Positions 9,495 through 18,682 of a DNA stretch of 64,000 bases are shown piece by piece (position 1 is the stretch's first letter; each line of letters starts with the position of its first letter). This stretch comes from Lactococcus garvieae subsp. garvieae. GTDB lineage: Bacteria > Bacillota > Bacilli > Lactobacillales > Streptococcaceae. The stretch covers positions 744,001 to 808,000 of the forward strand of contig NZ_CP118950.1 of NCBI RefSeq assembly GCF_029024465.1, in the 5' to 3' direction. Under the pieces are notes generated by a model that had not been told where the DNA came from, made no database searches, and saw only the letters and a list, made by a program, of their open reading frames with translations. A program made the translations under genes and the position numbers.

Positions 9495-10747
9495 ATACAT
9501 CAATCCCGCCAAACTGGCGGAAAAATTTTTATTTATTTTTGATAGGTCAGCTCCTAACGGGCGTCACGTCAATGATTGTCCAATATGCGATAATTTGGTA
9601 TTTGACCCTTGAAACAGGAGAAGAATCTGTACTTGCTATTGCCACGCTGGTGGGTATGCTGCCTATGGCGATTCTCAGTCCATTTGTTGGCCCATTTATT
9701 GACCGAATGAATAAGAAGTTCTTACTTATTTTCTATGATGCTATCGTGGCGGTAATCGCTTTAGGACTTTTTATTTATGGGATTAATAACGATGTTTATC
9801 CTCTTTGGATGGTCTTTGTGACGATTGGTATTCGTGCGGTGGCGCAGACCGCTCAGATGCCTACCGTCCAATCCATTATGCCTACAATGGTCCCAGAAGC
9901 CGAAATTACTCGAGTTAACGGACAGTTCGGTATCATTCAATCCTTGATATTTATTGTTTCACCTGGGATCGGAGCTTTCATGGTAGCAGCCCTGCCGATT
10001 CATTGGGTTATTTTACTTGATGTTATTGGCTTTATTCTTGGTGCTGGGATGCTACTCTTAGTCAAGATTCCAGAAGTCGCTTCACAGGGTGAAAAAATCT
10101 CTGTTGTTAAGGATGCACTTGAAGGATTTAATATTCTCCGTGAGAACAAACCCATGTGGAAAATGACACTCATTGGTGCCCTTTTTATGTTACTTTTTAT
10201 GCCCGCAATGAGTCTCTATCCTCTGGTAACCACAAAATATTTTGGGGGCACGATTGTTCACGCAGGTTGGGTTGAAGTTCTCTTTGCTACTGCAATGCTG
10301 ATTGGCTCTTTTGCAGTCGGTATTTTTGGGAAGACGAAGGACCGTATGCCTTGGATTATTGCAGCCTACTTCATCGTTGGTTTAAGTATTGGTGGTTCAG
10401 GTTTTCTTCCTGGCAATATGAACGGTTTTTGGGTTTTCCTTGTTTTGAATGTTTTTGCTGGAATTGTAGGACAGATTTATACCACAATGAATATGGCAAT
10501 CACACAGCAATCCTTTGAAGCTCAATATTTAGGACGTGTTATGGGAATTGTCTCAGCACTGATGAGTGTTGCTGGACCCGTTGGGTTAATCTTTGCCGCT
10601 CCTGTAGCAGAGTCCATAGGTGTTCAAAATATGCTCGTCATTGCAGGCTTTGGGGGCATATTAGCCGCTTGTCTCTTGTATTTCACACCTTCAGTTCGAA
10701 ACTATGATAAGTTATTGCAAAGAAAGTTAGAAAATGAAGGACAGTGA
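9491..10747 (+). CDS. mdt(A): MFS multidrug efflux protein, Mdt(A)-like
   Basis: 418 residues and about 12 membrane segments, DHA1/MFS_3-type drug:proton antiporter. MFS motif A appears as GPFIDRMNKKFL, and the antiporter motif C region in segment 5 reads LIFIVSPGIGAF. The length equals that of the lactococcal Mdt(A) transporter. Residue 154 is Phe and residue 296 is Val; from memory, these are the substitutions (V154F, I296V) described for the inactive chromosomal allele of drug-susceptible L. garvieae. Ribosome binding site AAAAGGAAG precedes ATG 9491. Efflux function may therefore be impaired; membership of the family is secure, the allele identification is recalled and unverified. Confidence 0.8.
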   Translation: MNTSIPPNWRKNFYLFLIGQLLTGVTSMIVQYAIIWYLTLETGEESVLAIATLVGMLPMAILSPFVGPFIDRMNKKFLLIFYDAIVAVIALGLFIYGINNDVYPLWMVFVTIGIRAVAQTAQMPTVQSIMPTMVPEAEITRVNGQFGIIQSLIFIVSPGIGAFMVAALPIHWVILLDVIGFILGAGMLLLVKIPEVASQGEKISVVKDALEGFNILRENKPMWKMTLIGALFMLLFMPAMSLYPLVTTKYFGGTIVHAGWVEVLFATAMLIGSFAVGIFGKTKDRMPWIIAAYFIVGLSIGGSGFLPGNMNGFWVFLVLNVFAGIVGQIYTTMNMAITQQSFEAQYLGRVMGIVSALMSVAGPVGLIFAAPVAESIGVQNMLVIAGFGGILAACLLYFTPSVRNYDKLLQRKLENEGQ

Positions 10748-10767
10748 AAGGAATGGCAAATCAATAG

Positions 10768-10793
10768 TTGAGAGCGTCTCCTTATGATAAAAT
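10768..10793 (+). promoter_or_regulatory. Promoter of VOC gene
   Basis: TTGAGA at 10768-10773 and an extended -10 (TGA TAAAAT, 10785-10793), spacer 14 nt. Confidence 0.45.
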
Positions 10794-10836
10794 AAAGGTG
10801 TCACATCAGCAAGTAAAAAAAAAGAAAGAGGCGCTT

Positions 10837-11289
10837 ATGGCTAACATACATCCTTATATTGCTCTTAACAATACCAAAGAAGCACTTGCTTACTATGAAG
10901 AAGTTCTTGGTGCAAAAAATATCCGTCGTGTTCCTGTCGCTGCTGAACAGGCAAAAGAATTTGGTTTATCTGAAGAACAAGCAGCAGAAATGACGATGCA
11001 CAGTCAGTTTGATATCTTAGGAACGACTATTATGGCCGCAGATAATTTTCAACATGAAGCTTTAAGCTATACAGGAATATCGATTTTATTAGACCTTAAT
11101 TCAGAAGATAAAGAGGCTATGGCAGAAGCGCAAGAATTTTGGAAACACTTATCTGACTCAGGAAAAGTGACAATAAATATGCCTTTTGAAGAACAATTTT
11201 GGGGTGGCGCTATGGGCGATTTTACGGATAAATATGGCGTGCGATGGATGTTACATGCGCAACCTTACTCTAAACTTGGAGAAATGTAA
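10837..11289 (+). CDS. VOC-superfamily protein (PhnB/glyoxalase-like)
   Basis: 150 residues of the PhnB-like branch of the vicinal oxygen chelate superfamily: IHPYIALNNTKEALAYYEEVLGA at the start and GDFTDKYGVRWMLHAQ at the end. Substrate is unknown; such proteins include glyoxalase-like and drug-binding members. ATG 10837 is preferred over an upstream in-frame ATG at 10768 because the extra residues overlap the promoter and GAAAGAGGCG precedes 10837. A second VOC gene of the same branch lies at 42161. Confidence 0.8.
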   Translation: MANIHPYIALNNTKEALAYYEEVLGAKNIRRVPVAAEQAKEFGLSEEQAAEMTMHSQFDILGTTIMAADNFQHEALSYTGISILLDLNSEDKEAMAEAQEFWKHLSDSGKVTINMPFEEQFWGGAMGDFTDKYGVRWMLHAQPYSKLGEM

Positions 11290-11315
11290 AAACGTTCAAA
11301 CGGTATTTGTAGTTT

Positions 11316-11343
11316 AACGTAGCAGAAATTGCTACGTTTTTTT
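11316..11343 (+). terminator. Terminator after VOC gene
   Basis: Nine-bp stem AACGTAGCA/TGCTACGTT, 5-nt loop, then T-rich tail TTTTTT. Confidence 0.88.
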
Positions 11344-11394
11344 GTGATTATTTTTAACCACAGTGTTTCTTTATCTGAAATAAGTCTGAAAAAG

Positions 11395-11415
11395 TGCTAT
11401 AATTATGTATCTATG
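11395..11415 (+). promoter_or_regulatory. truB extended -10 promoter, leaderless start
   Basis: TGC TATAAT at 11395-11403 lies only 9 nt before ATG 11413; transcription would start at or within 3 nt of the start codon. No Shine-Dalgarno exists between. A -35-like CTGAAA is at 11375-11380. Confidence 0.6.
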
Positions 11416-12318
11416 AATGGAATTTTAAATGTATATAAAGAAGCGGGCTGGACATCTTTTGATGTTGTTGCTAAACTTCGAGGAATTTTAAAAACAAAAA
11501 AAATCGGCCACGGAGGAACGCTTGATCCACAAGTGACAGGAGTTCTTCCTGTAGCTGTGGGTAAAGCCACTCGTCTTCTGGAATACATGGAAGAGGCGGG
11601 AAAAGTATACGAAGGTGAAGTGACGATCGGCTTCTCTACAGAAACAGAAGATGCAGAAGGTGAAGTCCTTGAAACCACACCGGTGCCGTCAACTCTCTCA
11701 GACGAAGAAATTGACGAGGTGATGACACATTTTGTTGGGGAAATTCAACAAGTACCACCGATGTATTCGGCCGTCAAGGTGAAGGGCAAGCGCCTTTACG
11801 AATATGCGCGTGCGGGACAAACGGTTGAGCGTCCTAAACGAAAGGTTACAATTAAATCATTCGTGCGGACAAGTCCAGTGACTTTTGAAGAGGGCTGTGC
11901 ACGATTTACGTTTCGTGTTGCTTGTAGTAAGGGGACTTATATTCGGACTTTGGCGGTTGATCTCTCTCATGCTTTGGGCTATGCGGGGCATATGTCTAAA
12001 TTACAGCGGACTGCAGCCAATGGATTGAATATCGATCAAGCATTGACTTTGGAAGAGGTTGAGGCTATGGTTCTTGCTGATAAACTTGATGAGATATTGC
12101 AACCTAATGAAGTTGCGGTTTCTGATTTGCCCCGCATCGATGTCACAGACGAACAAGCTGCTGCGGTGCGCGTGGGTAAAAAATTTGAAGAGACTGAGTT
12201 TGCTAAGCTTGGCGAAGGCAAACGCTTTGCTTTCTTTTATCAAGAGCAATTGATTGCTGTCTATATGAGACATCCCGAAAAACCAGGAATATTAAAACCA
12301 AATAAGGTAATAAATTAA
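11413..12318 (+). CDS. truB: tRNA pseudouridine(55) synthase
   Basis: 301 residues, converts U55 of the tRNA T-arm to pseudouridine. The catalytic Asp is in HGGTLDPQVTGVLP, and the family start GILNVYKEAGWTSFDVV is present. The start at ATG 11413 is fixed by the family N-terminus; it has no ribosome binding site and sits just behind an extended -10, so the mRNA is probably leaderless. ribF begins 1 nt after its stop, forming the truB-ribF pair common in Firmicutes. Confidence 0.96.
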   Translation: MNGILNVYKEAGWTSFDVVAKLRGILKTKKIGHGGTLDPQVTGVLPVAVGKATRLLEYMEEAGKVYEGEVTIGFSTETEDAEGEVLETTPVPSTLSDEEIDEVMTHFVGEIQQVPPMYSAVKVKGKRLYEYARAGQTVERPKRKVTIKSFVRTSPVTFEEGCARFTFRVACSKGTYIRTLAVDLSHALGYAGHMSKLQRTAANGLNIDQALTLEEVEAMVLADKLDEILQPNEVAVSDLPRIDVTDEQAAAVRVGKKFEETEFAKLGEGKRFAFFYQEQLIAVYMRHPEKPGILKPNKVIN

Positions 12319-12319
12319 A

Positions 12320-13231
12320 ATGAAAACTTTATATTTTGACGAAATTAAAAATTGGAATGAACCTACAGTTCTTGTATTGGGCTATTTTGATGGTTTACAT
12401 CGTGGTCATCAAGCATTGTTTGCTGAAGCAAAAAAACTTGCAGCTGTTCTAAATTTGAAGATTGCCGTCTTAACTTTTCCGGAAAAACCGACACTTACTT
12501 TTCAAAAATTTGAACCAGATATGTTGCTTAAGTTAACAAGTGATAAAAAACGAGAAGCACTTTTTGCAGAAAATGGTGTAGATTATCTAGTTTTTAAAGA
12601 TTTTACTTCAAGCTTTGCGAAACAAACAGCAGAAGAATTCTCTAAAAATGTAGTGGAAAAGTTCTTGCCGAAGATTGTTATTACGGGCTTTGACCATAAA
12701 ACGGGCTCAGACATGACACAGCTCAAAAGCAATGAGCAATATAAAGTGGTCGTTATACCAGAAGTTGCAGATGAGGAAGGGAAAATTTCCTCTACGCGGA
12801 TACGTGCACTTGTAAAAACTGGAGCCATTGAAGCAGCAAATGAGCTTCTGGGTTACCCTTATGAGACAACTGGAATTGTTGTGCATGGTTTTGCACGTGG
12901 CCGAACAATTGGCTATCCAACGGCTAATCTGGCAATCAAAGACTTTATTCACCTCCCCTCACCTGGTGTTTACACAGTCGATGTTCTCTGGGAGGGCAAA
13001 CGTCAACGTGGCTTTGCTTCGATTGGTTATAATGAAACTTTTAATGGCAAAGAAAAAACAGTGGAAATCCATGTTTTTGATAAAGATTTGGATTTGTACG
13101 GAGAAAACTTAACGGTTCTCTGGCTCGATAAGATTCGAGAAATGATTAAATTTGACAGCATTGAAGCTCTGATTGTTCAGATGAAAGACGACGAAGAAAA
13201 AGCACGTCAATATAAAGTAAAAGAAGCCTAA
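12320..13231 (+). CDS. ribF: Bifunctional riboflavin kinase/FAD synthetase
   Basis: 303 residues. The N-terminal adenylyltransferase domain shows GYFDGLHRGHQ and a later SSTRIR motif; the C-terminal flavokinase domain shows GRTIGYPTANL and GVYTVDV. It converts riboflavin to FMN and then FAD, the cofactor used by the ApbE protein encoded at 2562. It starts 1 nt after truB with AAGG upstream and ends at a terminator. Confidence 0.96.
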   Translation: MKTLYFDEIKNWNEPTVLVLGYFDGLHRGHQALFAEAKKLAAVLNLKIAVLTFPEKPTLTFQKFEPDMLLKLTSDKKREALFAENGVDYLVFKDFTSSFAKQTAEEFSKNVVEKFLPKIVITGFDHKTGSDMTQLKSNEQYKVVVIPEVADEEGKISSTRIRALVKTGAIEAANELLGYPYETTGIVVHGFARGRTIGYPTANLAIKDFIHLPSPGVYTVDVLWEGKRQRGFASIGYNETFNGKEKTVEIHVFDKDLDLYGENLTVLWLDKIREMIKFDSIEALIVQMKDDEEKARQYKVKEA

Positions 13232-13247
13232 TTTTGATTAGGTTTTT
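13227..13247 (+). terminator. Terminator after truB-ribF
   Basis: CCTAAT/ATTAGG stem with a 4-nt loop and T5; short but well formed. Confidence 0.65.
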
Positions 13248-13287
13248 CTGTTGCTCTTTATTTGATATACGAGTGGGATGTGAAAAA

Positions 13288-13308
13288 GCTTGAAACATTA
13301 ATTCAAGC
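13288..13308. promoter_or_regulatory. Inverted repeat upstream of tpiA
   Basis: GCTTGAA and TTCAAGC flank 7 nt, 20 nt upstream of a -10-like TATACT at 13328-13333. Position suits an operator or upstream element; no factor is recognised. Confidence 0.35.
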
Positions 13309-13366
13309 AGAAAGAGCCAGATTGTGATATACTTAATAAGAACAATTTTTAAGGAGAACATTAATA

Positions 13367-14125
13367 ATGTCACGTAAACCTATTATCGCTGGTAACTGGA
13401 AATTGAATAAAAACCTCAAAGAGGTTAAAGAATTTATCGCTAACATTGACGGTAAATTGCCATCAGAAGACAAAGTAGAAGTTGCAATCGCAGCTCCTGC
13501 ACTTTACCTTGTATCAATGGTACAAGAACGTGGAAATAACCCACTTAAAGTTGCAGCTGAAAATGTTTACTTTGAAAATTCAGGTGCCTTCACTGGTGAA
13601 ATCGCTCCAGCTATGCTTGCAGCAGAAGGAATCGAATACTCAGTAATCGGTCACAGCGAACGTCGTGAGTACTTCCACGAAACAGACGAAGACATCAATA
13701 AAAAAGCTAAAGCGCTTATCGCAGCTGGTGTAACACCAATCCTTTGCTGTGGTGAAACACTTGAAACTTTTGAAGCTGGTAAAACAGCTGAATGGGTTTC
13801 AGCTCAAATCGAAGCTGGTCTTGCTGGTATCGACGGTAAAGATGTTGCGAACATGGTTATCGCTTACGAACCAATCTGGGCTATCGGTACAGGTAAAACT
13901 GCGACAGCTGAAATCGCTGACGAAACTTGTGGTGTTGTTCGTTCAACAGTTGAAAAACTTTACGGAAAAGAAATTTCAGATGCTGTACGTATTCAATACG
14001 GTGGTTCTGTAAAACCTGAAACAGTTGCTGAACTTATGTCTAAAGAAAATATCGACGGTGCCTTGGTTGGTGGAGCTTCACTTGAAGCTGATTCATTCCT
14101 TGGCTTGCTTGAAATTTACAAATAA
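13367..14125 (+). CDS. tpiA: Triosephosphate isomerase
   Basis: 252 residues, interconverts DHAP and GAP in glycolysis. Catalytic residues are evident in VIGHSERR (His) and [14 protein letters not shown] (Glu), with the phosphate-binding GGSVKPE loop near the end. Codon use is strongly biased to a small preferred set (GGT, GCT, GAA, CTT), as expected for a highly expressed gene, and the AAGGAG ribosome binding site is near ideal. It is monocistronic, ending at a strong terminator. Confidence 0.98.
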   Translation: MSRKPIIAGNWKLNKNLKEVKEFIANIDGKLPSEDKVEVAIAAPALYLVSMVQERGNNPLKVAAENVYFENSGAFTGEIAPAMLAAEGIEYSVIGHSERREYFHETDEDINKKAKALIAAGVTPILCCGETLETFEAGKTAEWVSAQIEAGLAGIDGKDVANMVIAYEPIWAIGTGKTATAEIADETCGVVRSTVEKLYGKEISDAVRIQYGGSVKPETVAELMSKENIDGALVGGASLEADSFLGLLEIYK

Positions 14126-14131
14126 GATAAA

Positions 14132-14165
14132 AAAGAAACCTGTTGAGGTTTCTTTTTTTTTTTTT
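14132..14165 (+). terminator. Strong terminator after tpiA
   Basis: AAAGAAACCT/AGGTTTCTTT stem, 4-nt loop GTTG, then T10 or more. Confidence 0.93.
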
Positions 14166-14190
14166 GTTTCATTTGGGTTTTCTTTTGCGT

Positions 14191-15783
14191 TTATCTCTTC
14201 TTCAAATAATCCGAGTAATATTCCTTGAGAAGATTAATGATCTGTTTCCCAATCAAGTAATAATCTTCTGTCGGCAAGTTGGCTTGAGAGATGCGGAGGG
14301 TTCCGCTAGAAGCACCAAAACCTGTCCCGTCCATCAAGACCACACCATTTTTGTCGGCCAGATTGAGCAAGAATTCCAAATAATCAAAGTTTTCTTCCAA
14401 ATAGATACGGAATTTCTTCCCAAAACGGATTTCGGCCAGTTGGTAAATATCTACGAGCGTATAATATTTAGCATTCTCTTTTGAGTTGTCTGGCTCTAAC
14501 TTCATGGCTTTAAGCAAATCTTGATAGCGTTCATCGATAAGAGCATCACAAGCTTCAAAGTAAGGATCTGCCTCTTTACGATGAATCAAATGAGTAAAGG
14601 CAAAGAGAACTTCCATGATTTGTTGCGGTGTAGAGAGACCAGCTGTATGATAGAGACCAACGGAACGTGAATCAGCAACAATACGTTCGATAAATGGTAA
14701 CTCTTTAGTGTCGTGGGTTACAATATCATAGCGCTTGTCGAGTTTTTCAATATCCTCGGGATCAAGCTCAGAGATAAGACGGTCAAAGACGTTATCTTCC
14801 TGCATGGCAATAAGCCCTAAACGCCAACCTGTTGCACCAAAAAGTTTTGAAAAAGAATAAACGAGAATGGTATTATAAGGAACAACACTATAGACAGATT
14901 GAAAATCTTGAACAAAAGTGCCATAGACATCGTCTGTAATAATGATGAGATCCGGATTTTTTTCAACAGCGCGTTGTAAAGCGTCAAGTGTTTCTTGGCT
15001 GAATGCTTTAGAACCTGGATTTGATGGATTAACCAAGAAGAAAGCCTTGATTTCAGGATCTGATAATTTTTCGATTTCTGTTTCGGGAATGCTCCAATTG
15101 TCACTCTCATCAGAAGTAATTAATGTTTCAACGAGATTGAACTCACTTAGACCAGGAAGCTGCAAGTAAGGAGTAAAGATCGGCGTGTTAATAGCGATTT
15201 TATCACCCGGAACAACTAATTTATTGCGTTTGAGTGAGTTGAAGATGTAGACAATCGCAGCTGTACCGCCTTCCGTTGGGAAGATTTGTGTCTTGTCTTC
15301 AAGGTGAACGCCATTATACAGAATTTTTTCCATGAAGCGGTTCAATACAATTTCTGTATTTCTCAGGCAACGGCTGGGAACGGGGTAGTTATTTCCGATG
15401 GCACCATCGATAAATTCCTTAATCACATCGTCAATATTGAGTTTAAGATCAATTTCGATATAGTCCATGACATCAATCAAGAATTTATCAATCTCGTCAT
15501 CGTCAGGTTCTAAGAATGCTTCAAAGCGTTGTCCGATTCCCTTTAATGTTGTGTAACCGGCCATATCAGCTTTTTCAATCGTACGAAGGGAGTCTTTAAT
15601 ACCAAATTCAATCAAGCGATTAAAGGCTAAACGAGCTTTGGTATTAATCCAGTTTGGATTGCCACGACCGGCATTCAAAAAGATATTGGCTTTTTTATTT
15701 TTTTCTGCCAGTTTAAGCATTTCAAAGCTAACTTCAAAAGCTCCTAAACCGGTATAATCATTAATGGTAACTTCTTTTTCCAT
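14191..15783 (-). CDS. aspD: Bifunctional aspartate aminotransferase / aspartate 4-decarboxylase
   Basis: 530-residue PLP enzyme of the aspartate 4-decarboxylase (AsdA/AspD) type, which releases CO2 from aspartate to give alanine. Fold-type I features seen include NAGRGNPNW near residue 40, VNPSNPGSKA and the PLP-lysine segment YSFSKLFGATGWRLGL. ATG 15783 is preferred to the ATG 12 nt upstream because GGAG sits 5 nt before it. In other bacteria the gene pairs with an aspartate:alanine antiporter (aspT) to generate proton motive force; none is adjacent, so either the antiporter is elsewhere or the enzyme serves alanine supply or pH control. Confidence 0.9.
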   Translation of the reverse strand: MEKEVTINDYTGLGAFEVSFEMLKLAEKNKKANIFLNAGRGNPNWINTKARLAFNRLIEFGIKDSLRTIEKADMAGYTTLKGIGQRFEAFLEPDDDEIDKFLIDVMDYIEIDLKLNIDDVIKEFIDGAIGNNYPVPSRCLRNTEIVLNRFMEKILYNGVHLEDKTQIFPTEGGTAAIVYIFNSLKRNKLVVPGDKIAINTPIFTPYLQLPGLSEFNLVETLITSDESDNWSIPETEIEKLSDPEIKAFFLVNPSNPGSKAFSQETLDALQRAVEKNPDLIIITDDVYGTFVQDFQSVYSVVPYNTILVYSFSKLFGATGWRLGLIAMQEDNVFDRLISELDPEDIEKLDKRYDIVTHDTKELPFIERIVADSRSVGLYHTAGLSTPQQIMEVLFAFTHLIHRKEADPYFEACDALIDERYQDLLKAMKLEPDNSKENAKYYTLVDIYQLAEIRFGKKFRIYLEENFDYLEFLLNLADKNGVVLMDGTGFGASSGTLRISQANLPTEDYYLIGKQIINLLKEYYSDYLKKR

Positions 15784-15848
15784 GTGTTCTCCCATTTAAA
15801 TTTATTGAACTTTTGTTATTAATTATAACACAATAAATAGAAAACAAA

Positions 15849-15877
15849 TTGACTCAAATAGTCTAAAATGATAAAAT
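15849..15877 (+). promoter_or_regulatory. Promoter of the 15941 membrane-protein gene
   Basis: TTGACT (15849-15854), 17-nt spacer, TAAAAT (15872-15877). A second extended -10 (TGT TACAAT) ends at 15900. Confidence 0.6.
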
Positions 15878-15940
15878 TTTTGCTTGTTTTTTGTTACAAT
15901 AGTAAGATATGAGTTTTTATCAGTAAAGGAGAGCGGCGAT

Positions 15941-16528
15941 ATGGCATATTTACTTATTTTGAGTGCTGCTGTGACCTTGTATTTTGCTTTGGGCTACGTG
16001 AGAGCTACACTCAAAGGTTGGGTTATTCCCAATAAAATAACTTGGTTCCTTTGGGCCTTAGCACCCATGATTGCCTTTTTTGCTACGTTTTCTTCTTCGG
16101 GGTTTAGCCTCGGGCAAATTCCTGTTTTCATGGCTGGTTTTACGCCTTTACTTGTTTTTGTCGCCTCCTTTATAAATAAGCAATCCTTTTGGAAAATCAC
16201 CCTTTTTGATTTGTCCTGTGGAATAGTGTCACTGGTCACCTTAGTCATCTGGTATTTGACACAAAATTCTGATCTGGCAATTTTATTGGCTATTGTGAGT
16301 GATGCTTTAGCAGCTTTGCCCACCTTGATTAAAGCTTGGAGATATCCTGAAACAGAAAGTATTAAGCCTTTTGCTGCTGGAATATTGACAACGGGAATTG
16401 CCCTTCCTGCTACAAGCACTTGGGATTTTGCACATCTTGCTTTCCCCGTTTACCTTTTCCTGCTAAATATCTTAATGACAGTGATTTTAAAAATGAAAGA
16501 TAAGTCCATAAAAAAGAACATTGAGTGA
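15941..16528 (+). CDS. Uncharacterised integral membrane protein
   Basis: 195 residues with about six hydrophobic segments; no family recognised with confidence. Conserved-looking features are GYVRATLKGWVIPNKITWFLW near the start and SDALAALPTLIKAW in the middle, somewhat like PQ-loop or SemiSWEET-type proteins, but that is only an impression. ATG 15941 is chosen over an in-frame upstream start because AAAGGAGAG lies 8 nt before it. hemW follows after a 43-nt gap. Confidence 0.7.
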   Translation: MAYLLILSAAVTLYFALGYVRATLKGWVIPNKITWFLWALAPMIAFFATFSSSGFSLGQIPVFMAGFTPLLVFVASFINKQSFWKITLFDLSCGIVSLVTLVIWYLTQNSDLAILLAIVSDALAALPTLIKAWRYPETESIKPFAAGILTTGIALPATSTWDFAHLAFPVYLFLLNILMTVILKMKDKSIKKNIE

Positions 16529-16571
16529 AAACCTGTAAAAATCATAAAACAAATAATGAAGAGGAAATAAA

Positions 16572-17696
16572 GTGAAGAAGAACGAAACAAAAGCAGCTTA
16601 TGTACATATCCCTTTTTGCTCACATATTTGTTACTATTGTGATTTTGCTAAAGTTTTGATGACGGGACAACCGGTTGAAGCCTATATTGATGAGCTGCTC
16701 AAAGAATATGATAGCTATGGCATTAGTAGTTTACAAACTCTCTATATTGGTGGTGGAACACCGAGTGTTTTACCTGCAGAACAGCTTGAAAAATTACTTA
16801 CACATCTGACGAAAAATCTTGATTTAGAAGAACTTGAAGAGTTCACAGTGGAAGCAAACCCCTCTGATTTGACAGATGAAGTCCTTACTGTTTTAGCGGA
16901 GTCACCTGTGAACCGTATCTCACTTGGTGTACAATCGTTTGATGATAAACTTTTGAAAAAAATTGGCCGAACTCATACTGAAGCACAAGTCTACTCTTCC
17001 ATAGAAAGGCTGCGTGCAGCGGGATTTGAAAATATCACGATAGATTTAATTTATGGCTTACCGAACCAAACAATGGAAATGGTTGAGCGGGATGTGCAAA
17101 AATTCTTAGAGTTGGACCTTCCCCATGTTGCCTTGTATAGTTTGATTCTCGAGGATCATACAGTGTTTATGAATCGTCAACGTCGTGGGCGCCTCCGATT
17201 ACCATCTGATGATCGTAATGCGGATATGTATGAGTATATTATTGAAACGCTGACTGCTAAAGGCTACTCGCATTATGAAGTTTCGAACTTTGGAAAAATA
17301 GGCTATGAAAGTAAACACAATATGACCTATTGGGACAATGCGGAATATTATGGCATTGGAGCGGGGGCTTCAGGCTATCTTGAAGGCATTCGTTATAAAA
17401 ATCATGGACCTGTTCATCATTATTTACGTGAAGAAAATAAACGCGTAAATGAAGAAGTATTGACAAGAAAACAAAGGATTGAGGAGGAGATGTTTCTAGG
17501 CTTACGCAAAAAAAATGGCGTATCTATTGAACGTTTCCATAAAAAATTTGGTCAAACACTTGAAGAAATTTATGGCACAATTATTGAAGAATTGACGTTG
17601 CAAAAGATGTTGTTTGAAGCGGATGGACGGATTCAGATGACGGAAAAAGGATTTGAATTAGGAAATGAAGTTTTTGAACGATTTTTGTTAGATTAA
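16572..17696 (+). CDS. hemW: HemW, heme chaperone (radical SAM)
   Basis: 374 residues. The radical-SAM CX3CX2C cluster motif is CSHICYYC at about residues 17-24, followed by GGGTPSVL and the HemN C-terminal domain. HemW is often annotated as oxygen-independent coproporphyrinogen oxidase, but the spacing and length fit HemW, which inserts heme into respiratory proteins. The start is GTG 16572 with AGAGGAAA upstream. Lactococci do not make heme but can respire on exogenous heme, which fits this role. Confidence 0.9.
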   Translation: MKKNETKAAYVHIPFCSHICYYCDFAKVLMTGQPVEAYIDELLKEYDSYGISSLQTLYIGGGTPSVLPAEQLEKLLTHLTKNLDLEELEEFTVEANPSDLTDEVLTVLAESPVNRISLGVQSFDDKLLKKIGRTHTEAQVYSSIERLRAAGFENITIDLIYGLPNQTMEMVERDVQKFLELDLPHVALYSLILEDHTVFMNRQRRGRLRLPSDDRNADMYEYIIETLTAKGYSHYEVSNFGKIGYESKHNMTYWDNAEYYGIGAGASGYLEGIRYKNHGPVHHYLREENKRVNEEVLTRKQRIEEEMFLGLRKKNGVSIERFHKKFGQTLEEIYGTIIEELTLQKMLFEADGRIQMTEKGFELGNEVFERFLLD

Positions 17697-17729
17697 GTAT
17701 GCATATCTGAAAAATATTGTCCTAATCTA

Positions 17730-17748
17730 TGTTACAATAGTGTGAATG
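17730..17748 (+). promoter_or_regulatory. Extended -10 promoter of GH25 gene, probable leaderless start
   Basis: TGT TACAAT at 17730-17738 is followed after 7 nt by ATG 17746. No Shine-Dalgarno is present. An alternative ATG at 17767 also lacks one. Confidence 0.5.
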
Positions 17749-18573
17749 AAGAGTGAAAATAGTAATATGAGAAAAAAGCTTACCCCTCTGGCAACCATGA
17801 TTGTTGCTGGAATTTTTACTGCTCTGGTCTTTGCTTTTGGTAATCTAAGATACCAGGTTCCCGAAATGGCGGCGACACATGAAAAAGAAGAAACAGTGGT
17901 TGTAAATAAATCATTAAGCAATGAAGATGTTGATTTGAACCGTTTTGTAGTAGATATTTCCGCATGGCAACGACCTGAAGATATTGATTATAATTTAATG
18001 AGTCAAGAAGTTATTGGAGCTGTTGTACGTGTACAGACAGGAAAGTCAAGTAAGGACAATGCAGCGGCTTATAAAAACGGTGAAGATCGTCAATTTAAGA
18101 CGCACATGAGCGAATTGCAAAAGCGGGGAGTTCCTGTTGCTGTATATGCCTATGTCAATGGTAAAAATGTTGAAGAAATGAAAGAACAGGCACGTCTCTT
18201 TTATGAACGGGCTCATCCTTTTAAACCCACATATTATTGGCTGGATATTGAAGAAGTAACCATGGATAATATGAGTGAAGGTGTGGAGGCTTTCCGTGAG
18301 GAGCTTAAGAGCCTAGGCGCCAAGAATATTGGTATCTACGCCCAAGATTGGTTCTTGACTGACCATAAGATTGACTCTAGCCATTTTAGTTCAATTTGGA
18401 TGGCTGATTATGGTCGAAATACTGGAATGTGGGATACATCTCCTAAAACAGATTTGAACTATGATATGCACCAGTTCACAGACCGTGGTCAATTGTCGAG
18501 CTATGGTGGACATTTAGATTTAAACATGATTCGTACACAAGAACAGTACGATAAACTTTTTAGAAATCCCTAA
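17746..18573 (+). CDS. GH25 family lysozyme (N-acetylmuramidase), membrane-anchored
   Basis: 275 residues with a signal-anchor at about residues 13-32 and a GH25 domain from residue 67 onwards. The catalytic acids are in FVVDISAWQ (Asp70) and YYWLDIEE. GH25 enzymes cut the MurNAc-GlcNAc bond of peptidoglycan. There is no cell-wall-binding repeat. The start is ambiguous: ATG 17746 lies 7 nt behind an extended -10 and would be leaderless; ATG 17767 is 7 codons in. It is probably a chromosomal autolysin rather than a phage lysin. Confidence 0.87.
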   Translation: MKSENSNMRKKLTPLATMIVAGIFTALVFAFGNLRYQVPEMAATHEKEETVVVNKSLSNEDVDLNRFVVDISAWQRPEDIDYNLMSQEVIGAVVRVQTGKSSKDNAAAYKNGEDRQFKTHMSELQKRGVPVAVYAYVNGKNVEEMKEQARLFYERAHPFKPTYYWLDIEEVTMDNMSEGVEAFREELKSLGAKNIGIYAQDWFLTDHKIDSSHFSSIWMADYGRNTGMWDTSPKTDLNYDMHQFTDRGQLSSYGGHLDLNMIRTQEQYDKLFRNP

Positions 18574-18682
18574 GCTAATAAAGGGAAACAGCAGTAGACG
18601 AAAGTCTATTTTCTTTATGTTGTTTTTGAGACAAGAAGAAATAAAAAAACGAACGAGCAATAAGATAAAATCAGGAGCGAAG

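Noticed and set aside
14143-14484. 113-codon plus-strand frame after tpiA
   Set aside because: It begins in the tpiA terminator and runs antisense to aspD.
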